Under the pieces are notes generated by a model. It was not told where the DNA came from and did no database searches. It saw only the letters and a list, made by a program, of their open reading frames with translations. DNA of 64,000 nucleotides, taken from the NCBI RefSeq assembly GCF_004345425.1, contig NZ_SLVP01000001.1, positions 682,001-746,000 on the forward strand, given 5' to 3'. The DNA comes from Paenibacillus sp. BK033. Its GTDB lineage: Bacteria; Bacillota; Bacilli; Paenibacillales; Paenibacillaceae. This document shows positions 35,175-44,047 of the stretch, piece after piece (the first letter of the stretch is position 1; each line of letters opens with the position of its first letter). The position numbers and the translations under genes are program-made.

Positions 35175-35951
35175 TCAGCCTCCTTCGCTTTGCGGCGGGT
35201 GAAGGAGCTGCCTTAATTTATCAAGCGCGCGCTTCTGGAAGCGGGATACGCTCATTTGGGATACGCCAAGCTGATCGGCAATTTCACGCTGGGATTGGCC
35301 ATGCTGATAGACCAGAACCAGCACCTTGCGCTCTTCTTCCTTTAGCTGCGCCATTGCTTCGTTCAAGGCAATCCGGTTATCGACATGGCTGTATTTATCG
35401 CTGTGATCGCTGATGATATCGCCAATTGTCGCGCTGTCGCCTTCGCTGGAGAGCGGGGTGTCAAGCGAGACGTATTGATAGGATTCACGGGAAGACAGGA
35501 CCTCGATCGTTTCCTCCACCGATAGTCCCAAATATGCGGCAATCTCGTCCATCTTGGGAGAGCGCTCGAGCTTGGTTGTCAGCTCGTCGATGGCCTTTTG
35601 GACGAGCAGGCCTTTTTCCTTCATATTCCGTGGCACCTGTATGTACCAAGATTTGTCGCGCAAATAGTTTTTAAGCTGACCAATGACGCTTTTCATGGCG
35701 TAGCCCTCGAATGGAACGCCTTTGTCGCTGTCATACTGCTTGAACAGCCGCAGCATGGACATCTGTCCGACTTGATAAAGGTCTTCGTAGAGGTCGGGGC
35801 GGTTTCTAGAAATTTTTGATACGGCCATCCGCACCAATGATTCAAAATGCTGCAACAATGCCGTTGCGGCATCATTGCAGCTCGTTTCCTTGTATCTTTG
35901 AAGCAGATCGGTAATCTGTTGCTGATTCAGGCAGGACGATTGTGATTTCAT
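35175..35951 (-). CDS. sigB: General stress sigma factor SigB
   Basis: 258 residues, SigB/SigF/SigG type with regions 2, 3 and 4 but no region 1. Region 2 reads DLYEDLYQVGQMSMLRLFKQYD; region 4 holds LVLVYQHGQSQREIADQLGVSQMSVSRFQKRAL. The ATG overlaps the stop of rsbW (ATGA), so sigma factor and its antagonist are made together. A SigB-type promoter in front of the operon points to autoregulation. Confidence 0.88.
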   Translation of the reverse strand: MKSQSSCLNQQQITDLLQRYKETSCNDAATALLQHFESLVRMAVSKISRNRPDLYEDLYQVGQMSMLRLFKQYDSDKGVPFEGYAMKSVIGQLKNYLRDKSWYIQVPRNMKEKGLLVQKAIDELTTKLERSPKMDEIAAYLGLSVEETIEVLSSRESYQYVSLDTPLSSEGDSATIGDIISDHSDKYSHVDNRIALNEAMAQLKEEERKVLVLVYQHGQSQREIADQLGVSQMSVSRFQKRALDKLRQLLHPPQSEGG

Positions 35952-36391
35952 GCCATCTCCTCTTTCCTACCAAGTCGCTTGGTTAGAATCACCTCGGTGC
36001 CTAATTCCGAGTGGACCTCTACCTGGTCCATCAAAGCCTGCATCAGAAATAGACCGAGACCTCCCACATTCGCGTCGATTAAAGGCTTTTCGTGCAGGGA
36101 AGCTTGGGCAATAACGGTTGGCTCGTAATGAAAGCTGTTGCCGGAATCCTTCACCCGTATTTGAAAGGAGTCTTTCTCTGCTTCAAAGATAACCTCTATA
36201 ACCCCGAATTCCCCTCCGTTATAGGCATGCAGAACAACGTTGCTGCATGCCTCCGTAACGGCTACCTTCATATCCTCGATTTCCTCGTAAGAGAAGCCTT
36301 CCTTGGCGGCGAGCCCCGACAGAGTCAGCCGCACGATGTCAATATATTCGGCTTTCGCCGGTATAGTCAAGCTAGTCCATGGTTTCATCAT
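35948..36391 (-). CDS. rsbW: Anti-sigma-B factor / serine kinase RsbW (copy 1)
   Basis: 147 residues, GHKL fold. N-box EDMKVAVTEACSNVVLHAY, G1 box VKDSGNSF, G2-like VGGLGLFLMQALMD. Binds SigB and phosphorylates RsbV in the partner-switching pathway. It is coupled to sigB by a 4-bp overlap, but unlike Bacillus subtilis no rsbV lies directly upstream; a DUF948 gene does. A second RsbW-like protein is encoded at 40699-41121. Confidence 0.88.
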   Translation of the reverse strand: MMKPWTSLTIPAKAEYIDIVRLTLSGLAAKEGFSYEEIEDMKVAVTEACSNVVLHAYNGGEFGVIEVIFEAEKDSFQIRVKDSGNSFHYEPTVIAQASLHEKPLIDANVGGLGLFLMQALMDQVEVHSELGTEVILTKRLGRKEEMA

Positions 36392-36425
36392 TGTTCCCGT
36401 TCCTCTCCGCTTATCCTATTATAGC

Positions 36426-36884
36426 TTAATGTTGTTTGAGTTTTCTCCAAATCCTCAAGGAGGAAATAATGCCGTCGGCTATGGCAGCCGTAACCTTGCC
36501 GCTTCCGCTGCTCGGCCGGGCGCTTTCGCTATCGATGATCTCCCGCTGGGACTTGCTTTTGATTGAAGTAACGAGGCCGGCAGCCGTTTCCTTCATGACG
36601 CCGGTAAAGCTGTGAAGAGTCTGGCCGATGTCATGCACGGTTGCGAATACGACATCCAGCGAGCGGAGCTTCGTGCGGACATCCATGGTCATTTCACTGG
36701 TATTATGAATCATTTCCTTCACGTCTCCGCTGATCATGGAGACGTCGGTTCGAAGCTCCCCAACCGTATTGCGAACTTCGTTTAAGGTTGCGGTTAACGC
36801 TTTGATGGTCTGAATAAGGAAAAACATCAGGATGACGAAAGCAACCGTAATGACGGCTATAATGATCTGAATGAAAATATCCAT
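36426..36884 (-). CDS. DUF948-family membrane protein
   Basis: 152 residues from the ATG at 36884; a GTG at 36893 abuts the ribosome site. One N-terminal membrane helix (FIQIIIAVITVAFVILMFFLIQTI) is followed by a heptad-rich region (TLNEVRNTVGELRTDVSMISGDVKEMI), as in YtxG/DUF948 stress proteins. It is the first gene of an operon with rsbW (34 bp downstream) and sigB, under a SigB-type promoter. Topology suggests a membrane-bound coiled coil. Function unknown. Confidence 0.8.
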   Translation of the reverse strand: MDIFIQIIIAVITVAFVILMFFLIQTIKALTATLNEVRNTVGELRTDVSMISGDVKEMIHNTSEMTMDVRTKLRSLDVVFATVHDIGQTLHSFTGVMKETAAGLVTSIKSKSQREIIDSESARPSSGSGKVTAAIADGIISSLRIWRKLKQH

Positions 36885-36912
36885 GACAATCACATCCTCT
36901 TTTTTTCTTTAA

Positions 36913-36938
36913 ATACCCTAGAAATATGTAAATGAAAC
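36913..36938 (-). promoter_or_regulatory. SigB promoter of the DUF948-rsbW-sigB operon
   Basis: On the minus strand GTTTCA (complement of 36933-36938), 14 bp, GGGTAT (complement of 36913-36918). The -10 box is a perfect SigB consensus. Positive autoregulation of sigB follows. Confidence 0.8.
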
Positions 36939-37002
36939 AGCCGTCTAATTGTAAATATAATGGTATACTTGCTTTAAGAGATTAAGAGAGAAGGAGATTT
37001 CT

Positions 37003-39672
37003 ATGCTTCGAGCACTCAAATTTAATATCAGAACCAAGATTGCAATCGGGTATTTCCTTATTCTTATCTGTTTAGGGGCTTCGATTGTAACGGTGACGGA
37101 CCGTATTGAGGCGCTGCAAAACGAGGTTGAGACGATAACGACCAGGGATGTGCAAATCCAAAGTCTGATTTCCGCCATTCAATATGATGCCCTAAATATG
37201 GCAACTGCCCACCGGGGATATCTGCTTACAGGAGAAGAGAACTATCTGGATCCCTACGAGAAAAGTAAATCCGAGTGGGAATCAAACTATACGAGCCTAT
37301 ACGCTTATATTTCAAATCCAATAACTCAAAAAGATCTTGAAGATGTCAAGATGACAATACAGGAATGGCTCACCAAGGTGGCAGAGCCTACGATTGCAAT
37401 GAAAAGGCAAGCTCAAACTGAAGATATTTTAGACGTTTTCAACAAAGATATTGGCAAACAGCAGATGGACAGCCTCCGAACGAAATTCGATAGCATCGGA
37501 AATCAGGAAGTCCAGGCAACAAGGCTTGAAATCATTGATCTTGAAAATAAGAATAGAATACTAACGGTCGTCATCTACATCCTGCTGCTAGTCGCAACCA
37601 TTATTTCGTTTATGATTGTATCCTTCGTGTCCGGCTCCATTGTGAAAACAATCAAGCAGGTCGTGGAGACCATTAAGGAAATCGCTTCTTCCGGCGGCAA
37701 TCTGGCAACCCGGATCAAAGTCAAGACAAGAGACGAGATCAAGGAGCTGGGGGATGCAACCAACGAGCTGCTTGCCAGTCTCGAAGCGAAAAGCTGGATT
37801 CAGGCCAAGGTTGCGGAAGTTGCAACAATGACGCAAGGCATTAATGATCTGCAGGTGCTGGCCCAGACTTTTCTGACGAAGGTTGCGCCGATGGTGAACG
37901 CTTCCTACGGCGTATTTTATATCCGGAAAGGGGCGGGCGATCAGCAGCGTCTGGAGAAGCTGGCCTTTTATGCCAGCTCGGAAGAAGCTGCAGGAAAGCC
38001 GGATATCCGCTTTGGAGAAGGACTAGTAGGGCAATGCGCTTTAGAAAAACGTATCTTCCTAATTAATCAGACGAATGAGAGTCCTCCTCTTATTTCTACG
38101 GGCTTATTTCAGCTTGAGCCGCGCAGCATACTGATCGTGCCCATTGAATATGAGGGCAGGCTGGAAGCCGTTATCGAATTCGCTTCGCTGGAGTCCTTCA
38201 CCTCCCAGCATCTGAGGCTGATGGAGGAGGTCGAAAAAGACTTCGGCATTGCGGTTAACAATGTAGCCGGACGCATGGAAGTCGAACGTCTGCTTAGCGA
38301 GTCGCAGGTGCTAACCGAAGAGCTGCAGATGCAGCAGGAAGAGATGCGGATGACAACCGAGCATCTGGAAGAGCAATATCTGGTCGCCGAGCAGAAGACC
38401 AAAGAGCTCGAGAAGGCCAAGGAGGAACTGGAGGATTACTCCGAGCAGCTGGAGAAGAGCTCGCAGTACAAGTCCAATTTCCTTGCGAATATGTCGCATG
38501 AGCTTCGTACGCCGCTCAACAGCATTCTGATTTTATCCCAGCTGCTGGCAGAGAACGAGAACCATACGTTAAACGAAGACGAAGAAGGCTACGCCAAAGT
38601 TATCCATACATCGGGCACGGATTTGCTCAAGCTGATCGACGATATTTTGGATCTGTCGAAGATTGAAGCGGGGAAAGTCATTCTGACCGTGGATGAAGTG
38701 AATCTGACGGAAATCCCGGAGCTTTTGAAGCTGACCTTTAACCCCATAGCGGAAAAAAGAGGAGTCGGCTTTGCCATAGACATGTCCGAGACCCTTCCAA
38801 CCCTCTGGTATACGGATGGACAACGCCTGCAGCAAATTTTGAAAAATCTGCTGTCCAATGCTTTTAAATTTACGGAGAAGGGCTCCGTTCAATTAAGGTT
38901 TGACCATACGGACGACGGGCTGCTGGCGATTTCCGTGAAGGACACGGGCATTGGCATTCCAAAGGACAAGCAGAAGCTGATCTTTGAAGCCTTCCAGCAG
39001 GTGGACGGCAAGACCAACCGGATTTACGGCGGTACGGGACTGGGATTGTCCATCTGCAACGAGTTTGTGAAGCTGCTGGGCGGGTATATCCGGCTGGATA
39101 GCGCCCTTGGCGAGGGCAGCTGCTTTACCGTCTATCTGCCGATGCTCAGCCAAGAAATGGTTGATTCCATTCAGTTGGCCCAGATGGAAGCCTCGGCGGC
39201 TATGGAGCTGGCTGAAGAGGATCCGGTACAAGAGAAGCACCAGCCCGGAGAGCAGGCCCAAGAAGATCAGGCGTCAGGCAGCGTGTTCGCCGGGAAGAAG
39301 GTTCTGCTGGTTGAAGATGATGCGCGCAACGTGTTTGCCCTCGTTAACGCCCTGGAGAACAAAAAGATGCAGGTGACGGTCGCGGGCAACGGCAGGGCGT
39401 GCATGGATCTCTTAAAGGATAATAAAGATTTTGATCTGGTGCTGATGGATATCATGATGCCGCTGATGGATGGCTATGAGACGATGAGGGAGATGCGCAA
39501 GCAGCCAGAGCTTCAGGCCATGCCGATTATCGCGCTGACGGCCAAAGCGATGAAGTCCGACCGCGACAAGTGCCTCGAAGCCGGTGCGTCGGATTACATC
39601 AGCAAGCCTTTACAGATGGATCAATTGTATTCGCTTATGCAGGTATGGCTGACGAAACAGGTGGGGAACTAA
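37003..39672 (+). CDS. rsbK: Hybrid sensor histidine kinase RsbK
   Basis: 889 residues. Order: membrane segment (about 15-35), CHASE3 sensor (40-180), second membrane segment (187-210), HAMP, GAF (about 275-420), a coiled coil (about 425-485), HisKA with His499 in NMSHELRTP, HATPase with N-box NLLSNAFKF and DTGIGIPKDKQ, and a C-terminal REC domain with phospho-acceptor Asp816 in LVLMDIMMP. This is the layout of Bacillus cereus RsbK, which activates SigB through the phosphatase RsbY. The CheR-type gene directly downstream supports this. Confidence 0.88.
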   Translation: MLRALKFNIRTKIAIGYFLILICLGASIVTVTDRIEALQNEVETITTRDVQIQSLISAIQYDALNMATAHRGYLLTGEENYLDPYEKSKSEWESNYTSLYAYISNPITQKDLEDVKMTIQEWLTKVAEPTIAMKRQAQTEDILDVFNKDIGKQQMDSLRTKFDSIGNQEVQATRLEIIDLENKNRILTVVIYILLLVATIISFMIVSFVSGSIVKTIKQVVETIKEIASSGGNLATRIKVKTRDEIKELGDATNELLASLEAKSWIQAKVAEVATMTQGINDLQVLAQTFLTKVAPMVNASYGVFYIRKGAGDQQRLEKLAFYASSEEAAGKPDIRFGEGLVGQCALEKRIFLINQTNESPPLISTGLFQLEPRSILIVPIEYEGRLEAVIEFASLESFTSQHLRLMEEVEKDFGIAVNNVAGRMEVERLLSESQVLTEELQMQQEEMRMTTEHLEEQYLVAEQKTKELEKAKEELEDYSEQLEKSSQYKSNFLANMSHELRTPLNSILILSQLLAENENHTLNEDEEGYAKVIHTSGTDLLKLIDDILDLSKIEAGKVILTVDEVNLTEIPELLKLTFNPIAEKRGVGFAIDMSETLPTLWYTDGQRLQQILKNLLSNAFKFTEKGSVQLRFDHTDDGLLAISVKDTGIGIPKDKQKLIFEAFQQVDGKTNRIYGGTGLGLSICNEFVKLLGGYIRLDSALGEGSCFTVYLPMLSQEMVDSIQLAQMEASAAMELAEEDPVQEKHQPGEQAQEDQASGSVFAGKKVLLVEDDARNVFALVNALENKKMQVTVAGNGRACMDLLKDNKDFDLVLMDIMMPLMDGYETMREMRKQPELQAMPIIALTAKAMKSDRDKCLEAGASDYISKPLQMDQLYSLMQVWLTKQVGN

Positions 39673-40539
39673 ATGGACGATCAGCAGCACTATTTACCGG
39701 ATCATACGCTTGATGAACTGCCGGCTAACGAATGGGAAGACGTTGAGATCGAGCTGTTGATTGAAGGGCTGTTCCGAGCTTACGGTTATGATTTTCGCCA
39801 TTATTTGAGATCCTCGCTCAGGCGGCGGATCCGGAACCGGATGTATATGGACGGCGTGCCGACGGTTACCGGAATGCTGGAGAAGATTCTGCATGAGCCG
39901 GATTACGTTCAGAAGCTTACCAACGATTTCTCTATTAAAGTAACGGAAATGTTCCGTGATCCAAGCTTCTTCCGTGCTTTTCGCGAGAGGGCCGTTCCGC
40001 TGCTGGACAAGCTGCCGGAAATCCGGATTTGGCATGCGGGCTGTTCGACGGGCGAAGAAGTGTACTCCATGGCTATTCTGCTGCAGGAGCAAGGACTGCT
40101 CGGGAAGGCCAGAATTTACGCGACCGATATGAGCGAGCGTGCCATTGAGCAGGCGAAGGAAGGGAAGTTCCCTCTGAAGCGGATGCAGACTTTTACCAAA
40201 AACTATCTGCAGGCAGGCGGAACAAAGGAGTTCTCGGCGTATTACACGGCTGACCGGGATTACGCGATATTTGACCGTTCCCTGGCGCAGCATATGATGT
40301 TCGCGCAGCATAATCTGGCAACGGACAGTACGTTTAACGAGTTCCATGTGATTTTATGCCGCAATGTCATGATTTACTTTAATCCCGAGCTGCAGGGCCG
40401 CGTGCATCGCCTATTCCATGAGAGCTTAACCGAAGCGGGAATATTGGGATTGGGAAGCATGGAATACCTGATCGCTCCTTGGAAGCAGCATTACGAGGAG
40501 CTCGCCGACGGCGAGCGGTTGTTTGTAAAGAAGGATTAG
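39673..40539 (+). CDS. rsbM: CheR-type methyltransferase RsbM
   Basis: 288 residues, starting at the base after the rsbK stop codon. It has a CheR N-terminal helical domain (about 20-75) and the SAM-binding fold with IRIWHAGCSTGEEVYSMAI, then IYATDMSERAIEQAKEG and VILCRNVMIYF. In Bacillus cereus RsbM methylates RsbK and damps SigB activity. No chemotaxis genes lie nearby, so a role in stress signalling is much more likely than in chemotaxis. Confidence 0.88.
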   Translation: MDDQQHYLPDHTLDELPANEWEDVEIELLIEGLFRAYGYDFRHYLRSSLRRRIRNRMYMDGVPTVTGMLEKILHEPDYVQKLTNDFSIKVTEMFRDPSFFRAFRERAVPLLDKLPEIRIWHAGCSTGEEVYSMAILLQEQGLLGKARIYATDMSERAIEQAKEGKFPLKRMQTFTKNYLQAGGTKEFSAYYTADRDYAIFDRSLAQHMMFAQHNLATDSTFNEFHVILCRNVMIYFNPELQGRVHRLFHESLTEAGILGLGSMEYLIAPWKQHYEELADGERLFVKKD

Positions 40540-40551
40540 ATTAATAGGCTC

Positions 40552-40583
40552 CGGCTGCTGGACTACGCTACATCCAGCAGCCG
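40552..40583 (+). other. Hairpin after rsbM
   Basis: CGGCTGCTGGA (40552-40562) pairs with TCCAGCAGCCG (40573-40583). It has no T run; it may stabilise or terminate the rsbKM mRNA weakly. Confidence 0.5.
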
Positions 40584-40670
40584 ACCCAAATACGAACATT
40601 ACGAATATAATCAACGAGCTGTTCAACTGAGGGCTTGGCAACCTAATAAGAGACGATTGCGGCAAAGCAA

Positions 40671-40697
40671 AAGACCGGCGAATTTTCGCCGGTCTTT
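40671..40697. terminator. Bidirectional terminator between rsbM and the second rsbW
   Basis: AAGACCGGCGAA (40671-40682) pairs with TTCGCCGGTCTT (40685-40696). It abuts the stop codon of the minus-strand gene. Confidence 0.75.
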
Positions 40698-40698
40698 C

Positions 40699-41121
40699 TC
40701 ATTCGCTTACATATTTGGTAAGAATCACTTCGGTGCTGCTTTCGTTGGACTGCACCAATACTTCATCCATAAGAGCTTCCATTAAGTAAATGCCGAGCCC
40801 GCCAACCGGCAGCTCGCTGATTTCGATCCCTTGCAGGGGAGGGCTGGAGATCCCGGCTTCGGTATGCTCGAACGGAGGGCCGTCATTCTTGACAATAATC
40901 GTGATGCCCGCCTCGGATGGCTGGAAGGTAACGTCAATCAGGCTGCCGTCTTCCTTGCCGGAACCCCCATGCAGCACGGCATTAGTACACGCCTCGGATA
41001 CCGCGACCTTCATATCTTCGATGTCTTCATATGAGAAATTGAGCTTGGACGCAATACCGTAAAGGCATACTCTTACGATATCGATATAATCGGCATGGGA
41101 AGGGATTTGTAATCTTATCAT
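40699..41121 (-). CDS. RsbW-like anti-sigma factor / kinase (copy 2)
   Basis: 140 residues, GHKL fold, clearly paralogous to copy 1: N-box EDMKVAVSEACTNAVLHGG and VGGLGIYLMEALMDEV. In the G1 box the sequence reads VKNDGPPF where copy 1 has VKDSGNSF, so the adenine-contacting Asp position holds Asn. It lies 2 bp after rsbV and at the end of the rsbY operon. It may be a second switch partner for RsbV, or regulate another sigma factor. Confidence 0.82.
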   Translation of the reverse strand: MIRLQIPSHADYIDIVRVCLYGIASKLNFSYEDIEDMKVAVSEACTNAVLHGGSGKEDGSLIDVTFQPSEAGITIIVKNDGPPFEHTEAGISSPPLQGIEISELPVGGLGIYLMEALMDEVLVQSNESSTEVILTKYVSE

Positions 41122-41123
41122 GA

Positions 41124-41450
41124 TTAACCCTTTGTCCCTTCCGATAAATAACCGGATATGCCCGTCAAATCAAACAGCCGTTGAATGCTCGGCGGAATGT
41201 CTTGGACGGAGAACGGCGCATGAATGCCGTCACGGTATTTCAGCACGGATACGATGATGCCGATGCCCGTGCTGTCGATATATTTCAAATCGCGAAGATT
41301 GAGCACGAGACCGCGGTCCGTCCGCTCCATCAGCGGTTCCAATGCGGCTCTCAGCTGGGTGACGACCGATAAATCCAGCTCTCCGCCAAGAGATAAAATG
41401 TAGCTGTCGTTTGTTTCTTTTTGCTCAATCTGGAATTGCTGTGACTTCAT
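41124..41450 (-). CDS. rsbV: Anti-anti-sigma factor RsbV (STAS)
   Basis: 108 residues from the ATG at 41450 (GGAGTGGATC upstream). STAS domain with phospho-acceptor Ser60 in LKYIDSTGIGI. Unphosphorylated it binds RsbW and frees SigB; RsbY would dephosphorylate it and RsbW phosphorylate it. It is the only rsbV in the window, and it is separated from sigB by about 5 kb. Confidence 0.88.
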   Translation of the reverse strand: MKSQQFQIEQKETNDSYILSLGGELDLSVVTQLRAALEPLMERTDRGLVLNLRDLKYIDSTGIGIIVSVLKYRDGIHAPFSVQDIPPSIQRLFDLTGISGYLSEGTKG

Positions 41451-41488
41451 TAGATCCACTCCGATCATTAAATTAGAATAGTCCTCCG

Positions 41489-42034
41489 TTAGACGGAGGA
41501 GATATGGTAATAGGCGATAGATTCAAGAGTGCCGGTGTCGTAATCAATGAACAGCTTGAGAACATTCTCCTGGCGTTCGTATACGATGCCGTCCTCCGCC
41601 TTATAATCAGGCTCGCCGAGCGCTTCGATTAACGCTTCGATCGATACCGGGATTTCTTCGTCATCGATCCAAATGGTGCTTGCGCTGCCGCTGACCTTGA
41701 TTTCATCCATGATTCCGTCACGGAATACAATGTCCATGTTTGGATATTCGTAGGTTTCCATTTCGGTTAGCCATTCATCGCTTGTAACCCGGATCGGTTC
41801 GCCAAGCATGCGCTCGACGGTTATTTTATCATCGTAAAGAGAAAGCCCGTTGACGGATTGCAGCCTGAGGTCTGTAACCGTGTAGTCCGCGTGAGAGAAG
41901 GTTGCCCACTCGGATGCTGATGCTGTGGCCGTTGTCTGCAGCTCATGAACGGGATGAGGAAGAGACATGTAAGCAAGCGGTACGACGCCGATGATCCCTC
42001 CTGCAAGGTAACATGCTATAAATGCATTCTTCAT
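41489..42034 (-). CDS. Secreted or membrane-tethered protein with two LGEP repeats
   Basis: 181 residues, GGAGGGATAG before the ATG. The N-terminus (AFIACYLAGGIIGVVPLAYMSL) is a signal peptide or anchor. The rest shows two related units: TVERMLGEPIRV...YPNMDIVFRDGIMDEIKV and LIEALGEPDYKA...VLKLFIDYDTGTLESIAYY, resembling the small beta folds of OmlA/BLIP-like proteins. It sits between rsbY and rsbV on the same strand, so it is probably co-expressed with them. I know no Rsb component of this kind; a role outside the membrane is inferred. Confidence 0.65.
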   Translation of the reverse strand: MKNAFIACYLAGGIIGVVPLAYMSLPHPVHELQTTATASASEWATFSHADYTVTDLRLQSVNGLSLYDDKITVERMLGEPIRVTSDEWLTEMETYEYPNMDIVFRDGIMDEIKVSGSASTIWIDDEEIPVSIEALIEALGEPDYKAEDGIVYERQENVLKLFIDYDTGTLESIAYYHISSV

Positions 42035-42116
42035 AAGCTATCCCTCCAACCTTTGTCATTCGCCTTATTATCGATTACCCGGGCAGGGGGGGGATTGAAA
42101 CAGGCTGGAGTAAAAA

Positions 42117-43262
42117 TTATTTCGTATACAAGGTTACAAGGCAAATATCGTCCTTCTGAATCATACCGCTATCCTGAGGGATCATGGAAGCCACCAGTCC
42201 GGATGGATCTAATCGATCTTCGTTTTTCATCAGATCGATTAATCTATCGCTCGATGGTTCTTCACCGGTTATCGCAGCCATGCCGTCGGTTAATCCGTCC
42301 GTATACAGGATAATCCCGGCGTCCCGCTCATATTGCAGAAGGCCCTTGCTTACCTTCAGCTTATTGAATAAACCAATAGCGCTGCAGCAAGGCTCAAGCA
42401 GGGCAGGCTTGCCGTCCAGGAAGGCGACTCCCGGGGGATGGCCGGCATTGACGTATTCAATCGTTTTGTTCTCCACATCAAGCACCAAATAGATGGCGGT
42501 AAAATAGTAGTTCATCAGCTCGTCCTTGATATGCAGCTGATTCATGTAACGGTTGAGCTCATGCATGACTTGTTCCATATCGTTTATTCGGGTTATCGTA
42601 TCCCGCAGCACCGACGAAATGTACATGCAGACAAGAGAGGAAGAGATGCCGTGGCCCATCATATCCAGAAGGATCACGCCGTAACGGTTCTTGTCAATCC
42701 GATACCAGTTGTAGAAATCCCCGGCGAGCTCCGAAGAAGGCTGGTAGGCGGCATTAATCCGCATGTTCTCATCGTCAATTTCCGTGCTGAGCACGCTGAG
42801 CTGCACCTGCTTGGCCAGCTCCAGATTATATCTCATATTTTTGTCTCGTTCTTTGTGCCGGTCGATTTCCTGCTTCAGCCGCATCGCCGAACGGATACGG
42901 GCAAGAAGCTCCATCCGGTTGATTGGCTTCATGACGTAATCGCAGGCTCCCGCATCGAGGGCCTGGGCCATTTTGTTCGAATCGCCAACGGCGGTTACGA
43001 AGATGATGGGAATGTCCTTGTAGCGGCAGTCCCGCAATACCGTGCGGCATGCCTCAATCCCGTCGATGTCCGGCATCATCATATCCATCAGAATCAGCTC
43101 GACATCCAGGTCTGTCGAGGAAGTGGAGCCTCCTGTGCCAAGCATATCGTAAAGCTCATGGGCTGACGAGGCCGTTAATAGATTTCGATAACCGGCCTTA
43201 TTCAGGATGGTCTGTATGATAAGTTGGTTGGTCGCGTTATCGTCAACAATGATAATACTCAT
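42117..43262 (-). CDS. rsbY: Response-regulator PP2C phosphatase RsbY
   Basis: 381 residues from the ATG at 43262 (AAGGAG 8 bp upstream). The N-terminal REC domain (about 1-125) has phospho-acceptor Asp60 in LILMDMMMP. The C-terminal SpoIIE-like PP2C domain starts near SELAGDFYNWYRI and has LLDMMGHGISSSL as metal-binding motif. When phosphorylated by RsbK it should dephosphorylate RsbV and release SigB. It is first in an operon with the LGEP-repeat protein, rsbV and the second rsbW. Confidence 0.88.
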   Translation of the reverse strand: MSIIIVDDNATNQLIIQTILNKAGYRNLLTASSAHELYDMLGTGGSTSSTDLDVELILMDMMMPDIDGIEACRTVLRDCRYKDIPIIFVTAVGDSNKMAQALDAGACDYVMKPINRMELLARIRSAMRLKQEIDRHKERDKNMRYNLELAKQVQLSVLSTEIDDENMRINAAYQPSSELAGDFYNWYRIDKNRYGVILLDMMGHGISSSLVCMYISSVLRDTITRINDMEQVMHELNRYMNQLHIKDELMNYYFTAIYLVLDVENKTIEYVNAGHPPGVAFLDGKPALLEPCCSAIGLFNKLKVSKGLLQYERDAGIILYTDGLTDGMAAITGEEPSSDRLIDLMKNEDRLDPSGLVASMIPQDSGMIQKDDICLVTLYTK

Positions 43263-43310
43263 CCGGAGCACTCCTTTCTTTGTTTCTATTCTTTTAACAC
43301 TATACCATAG

Positions 43311-43348
43311 ATCAAAGACCTACCCGTAGGAGTAGGTCTTTGATTTTA
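43311..43348. terminator. Hairpin between gsp17M and rsbY
   Basis: ATCAAAGACCTAC (43311-43323) pairs with GTAGGTCTTTGAT (43332-43344). It probably separates the stress genes from the rsbY operon. Confidence 0.6.
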
Positions 43349-43358
43349 GAATGTTCGA

Positions 43359-43760
43359 TTATAAGCGGTATTCCGGGTAATAGTAGACGGAGGAGTCGTA
43401 TTCGTCATCCTTGTACTCCTTGCCGCCCCAGGCAATGACCAGAATTTTGTCCCTGTCCATCTCTTTCTCCAGATGCTCCGCGTATTGCTTCGAGATGCCA
43501 AGCGATCTCATCTTGGCGCGAAGTTCATTGCCGGTGGAGCGGAAAATATTGGCGATGGCGGTTCCGACGCCTTCCGCCGCTACGCTGATTTGCTCGGCAT
43601 CGGTATTTTTGGCAATGCGCTCCGTTCTGTCCTTATCGTGAGTCAGTACAAAGATATTCTCTCTCGCATAGCCCTCGCGTTCGAAGCGGTGAACCTGCTC
43701 TTGTACCTCCAGCATGTTGTTGACCGTGTGCACTCTTGTCGTCATGGTTTGAGTTGTCAT
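43359..43760 (-). CDS. General stress protein 17M (YflT family)
   Basis: 133 residues from the ATG at 43760, which has GAGGAGG upstream. The frame is open to 43964 but that extension is antisense-like noise over the next gene. The family core reads VQEQVHRFEREGYARENIFVLTHDKDRTERIA, followed by a C-terminal acidic Tyr-rich tail. YflT proteins are SigB-dependent; the gene probably shares a transcript with the DUF1328 gene upstream, which has a SigB-type promoter. Confidence 0.82.
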   Translation of the reverse strand: MTTQTMTTRVHTVNNMLEVQEQVHRFEREGYARENIFVLTHDKDRTERIAKNTDAEQISVAAEGVGTAIANIFRSTGNELRAKMRSLGISKQYAEHLEKEMDRDKILVIAWGGKEYKDDEYDSSVYYYPEYRL

Positions 43761-43810
43761 TGTAATTCCTCCTCGATTTTTAATGAAACGGTGTTGCCGG
43801 CGCTTGCCGG

Positions 43811-43972
43811 TTATGCTCGTCTTCGTCCTAAAATCAGCGATGCGATAAAGAGGACGATAAAGACCACAAACAGGATTTTCGCAATACCCGCAAGCGCGGA
43901 GGCGATGCCCAGAAACCCGAACAGGCCGGCGACGATTGCGAAGATGAAGAACAGAAGAGCCCATCCTAACAT
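43811..43972 (-). CDS. Small DUF1328-family membrane protein
   Basis: Only 53 residues, so easily missed. It begins [16 protein letters not shown], continues with [18 protein letters not shown] and ends LILGRRRA, the whole-length pattern of DUF1328/YtjA proteins with two membrane helices. AAAGGTGA lies before the ATG. It is 50 bp upstream of gsp17M on the same strand. Such proteins are commonly stress-induced. Confidence 0.88.
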   Translation of the reverse strand: MLGWALLFFIFAIVAGLFGFLGIASALAGIAKILFVVFIVLFIASLILGRRRA

Positions 43973-44047
43973 ATTAATCACCTTTCTTTCTTTCGATTGG
44001 ATTGCTTGCTTGTTTCGTTGTCCTTGCTTGTCTTGCTTGATAGGTAA

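Noticed and set aside
39673..40539. CheR-type gene as a chemotaxis methyltransferase
   Set aside because: No chemoreceptor, CheA, CheW or CheB is nearby; it abuts rsbK and fits RsbM instead.
43764..43789. SigB-like GTTTCA-N14-GGAATT before gsp17M
   Set aside because: The -10 position would fall inside the ribosome site, 4 bp before the ATG, leaving no leader; the match is probably chance.
43761..43964. N-terminal extension of the gsp17M frame
   Set aside because: It overlaps the DUF1328 gene in another frame, has no family similarity, and a strong ribosome site sits before the inner ATG at 43760.
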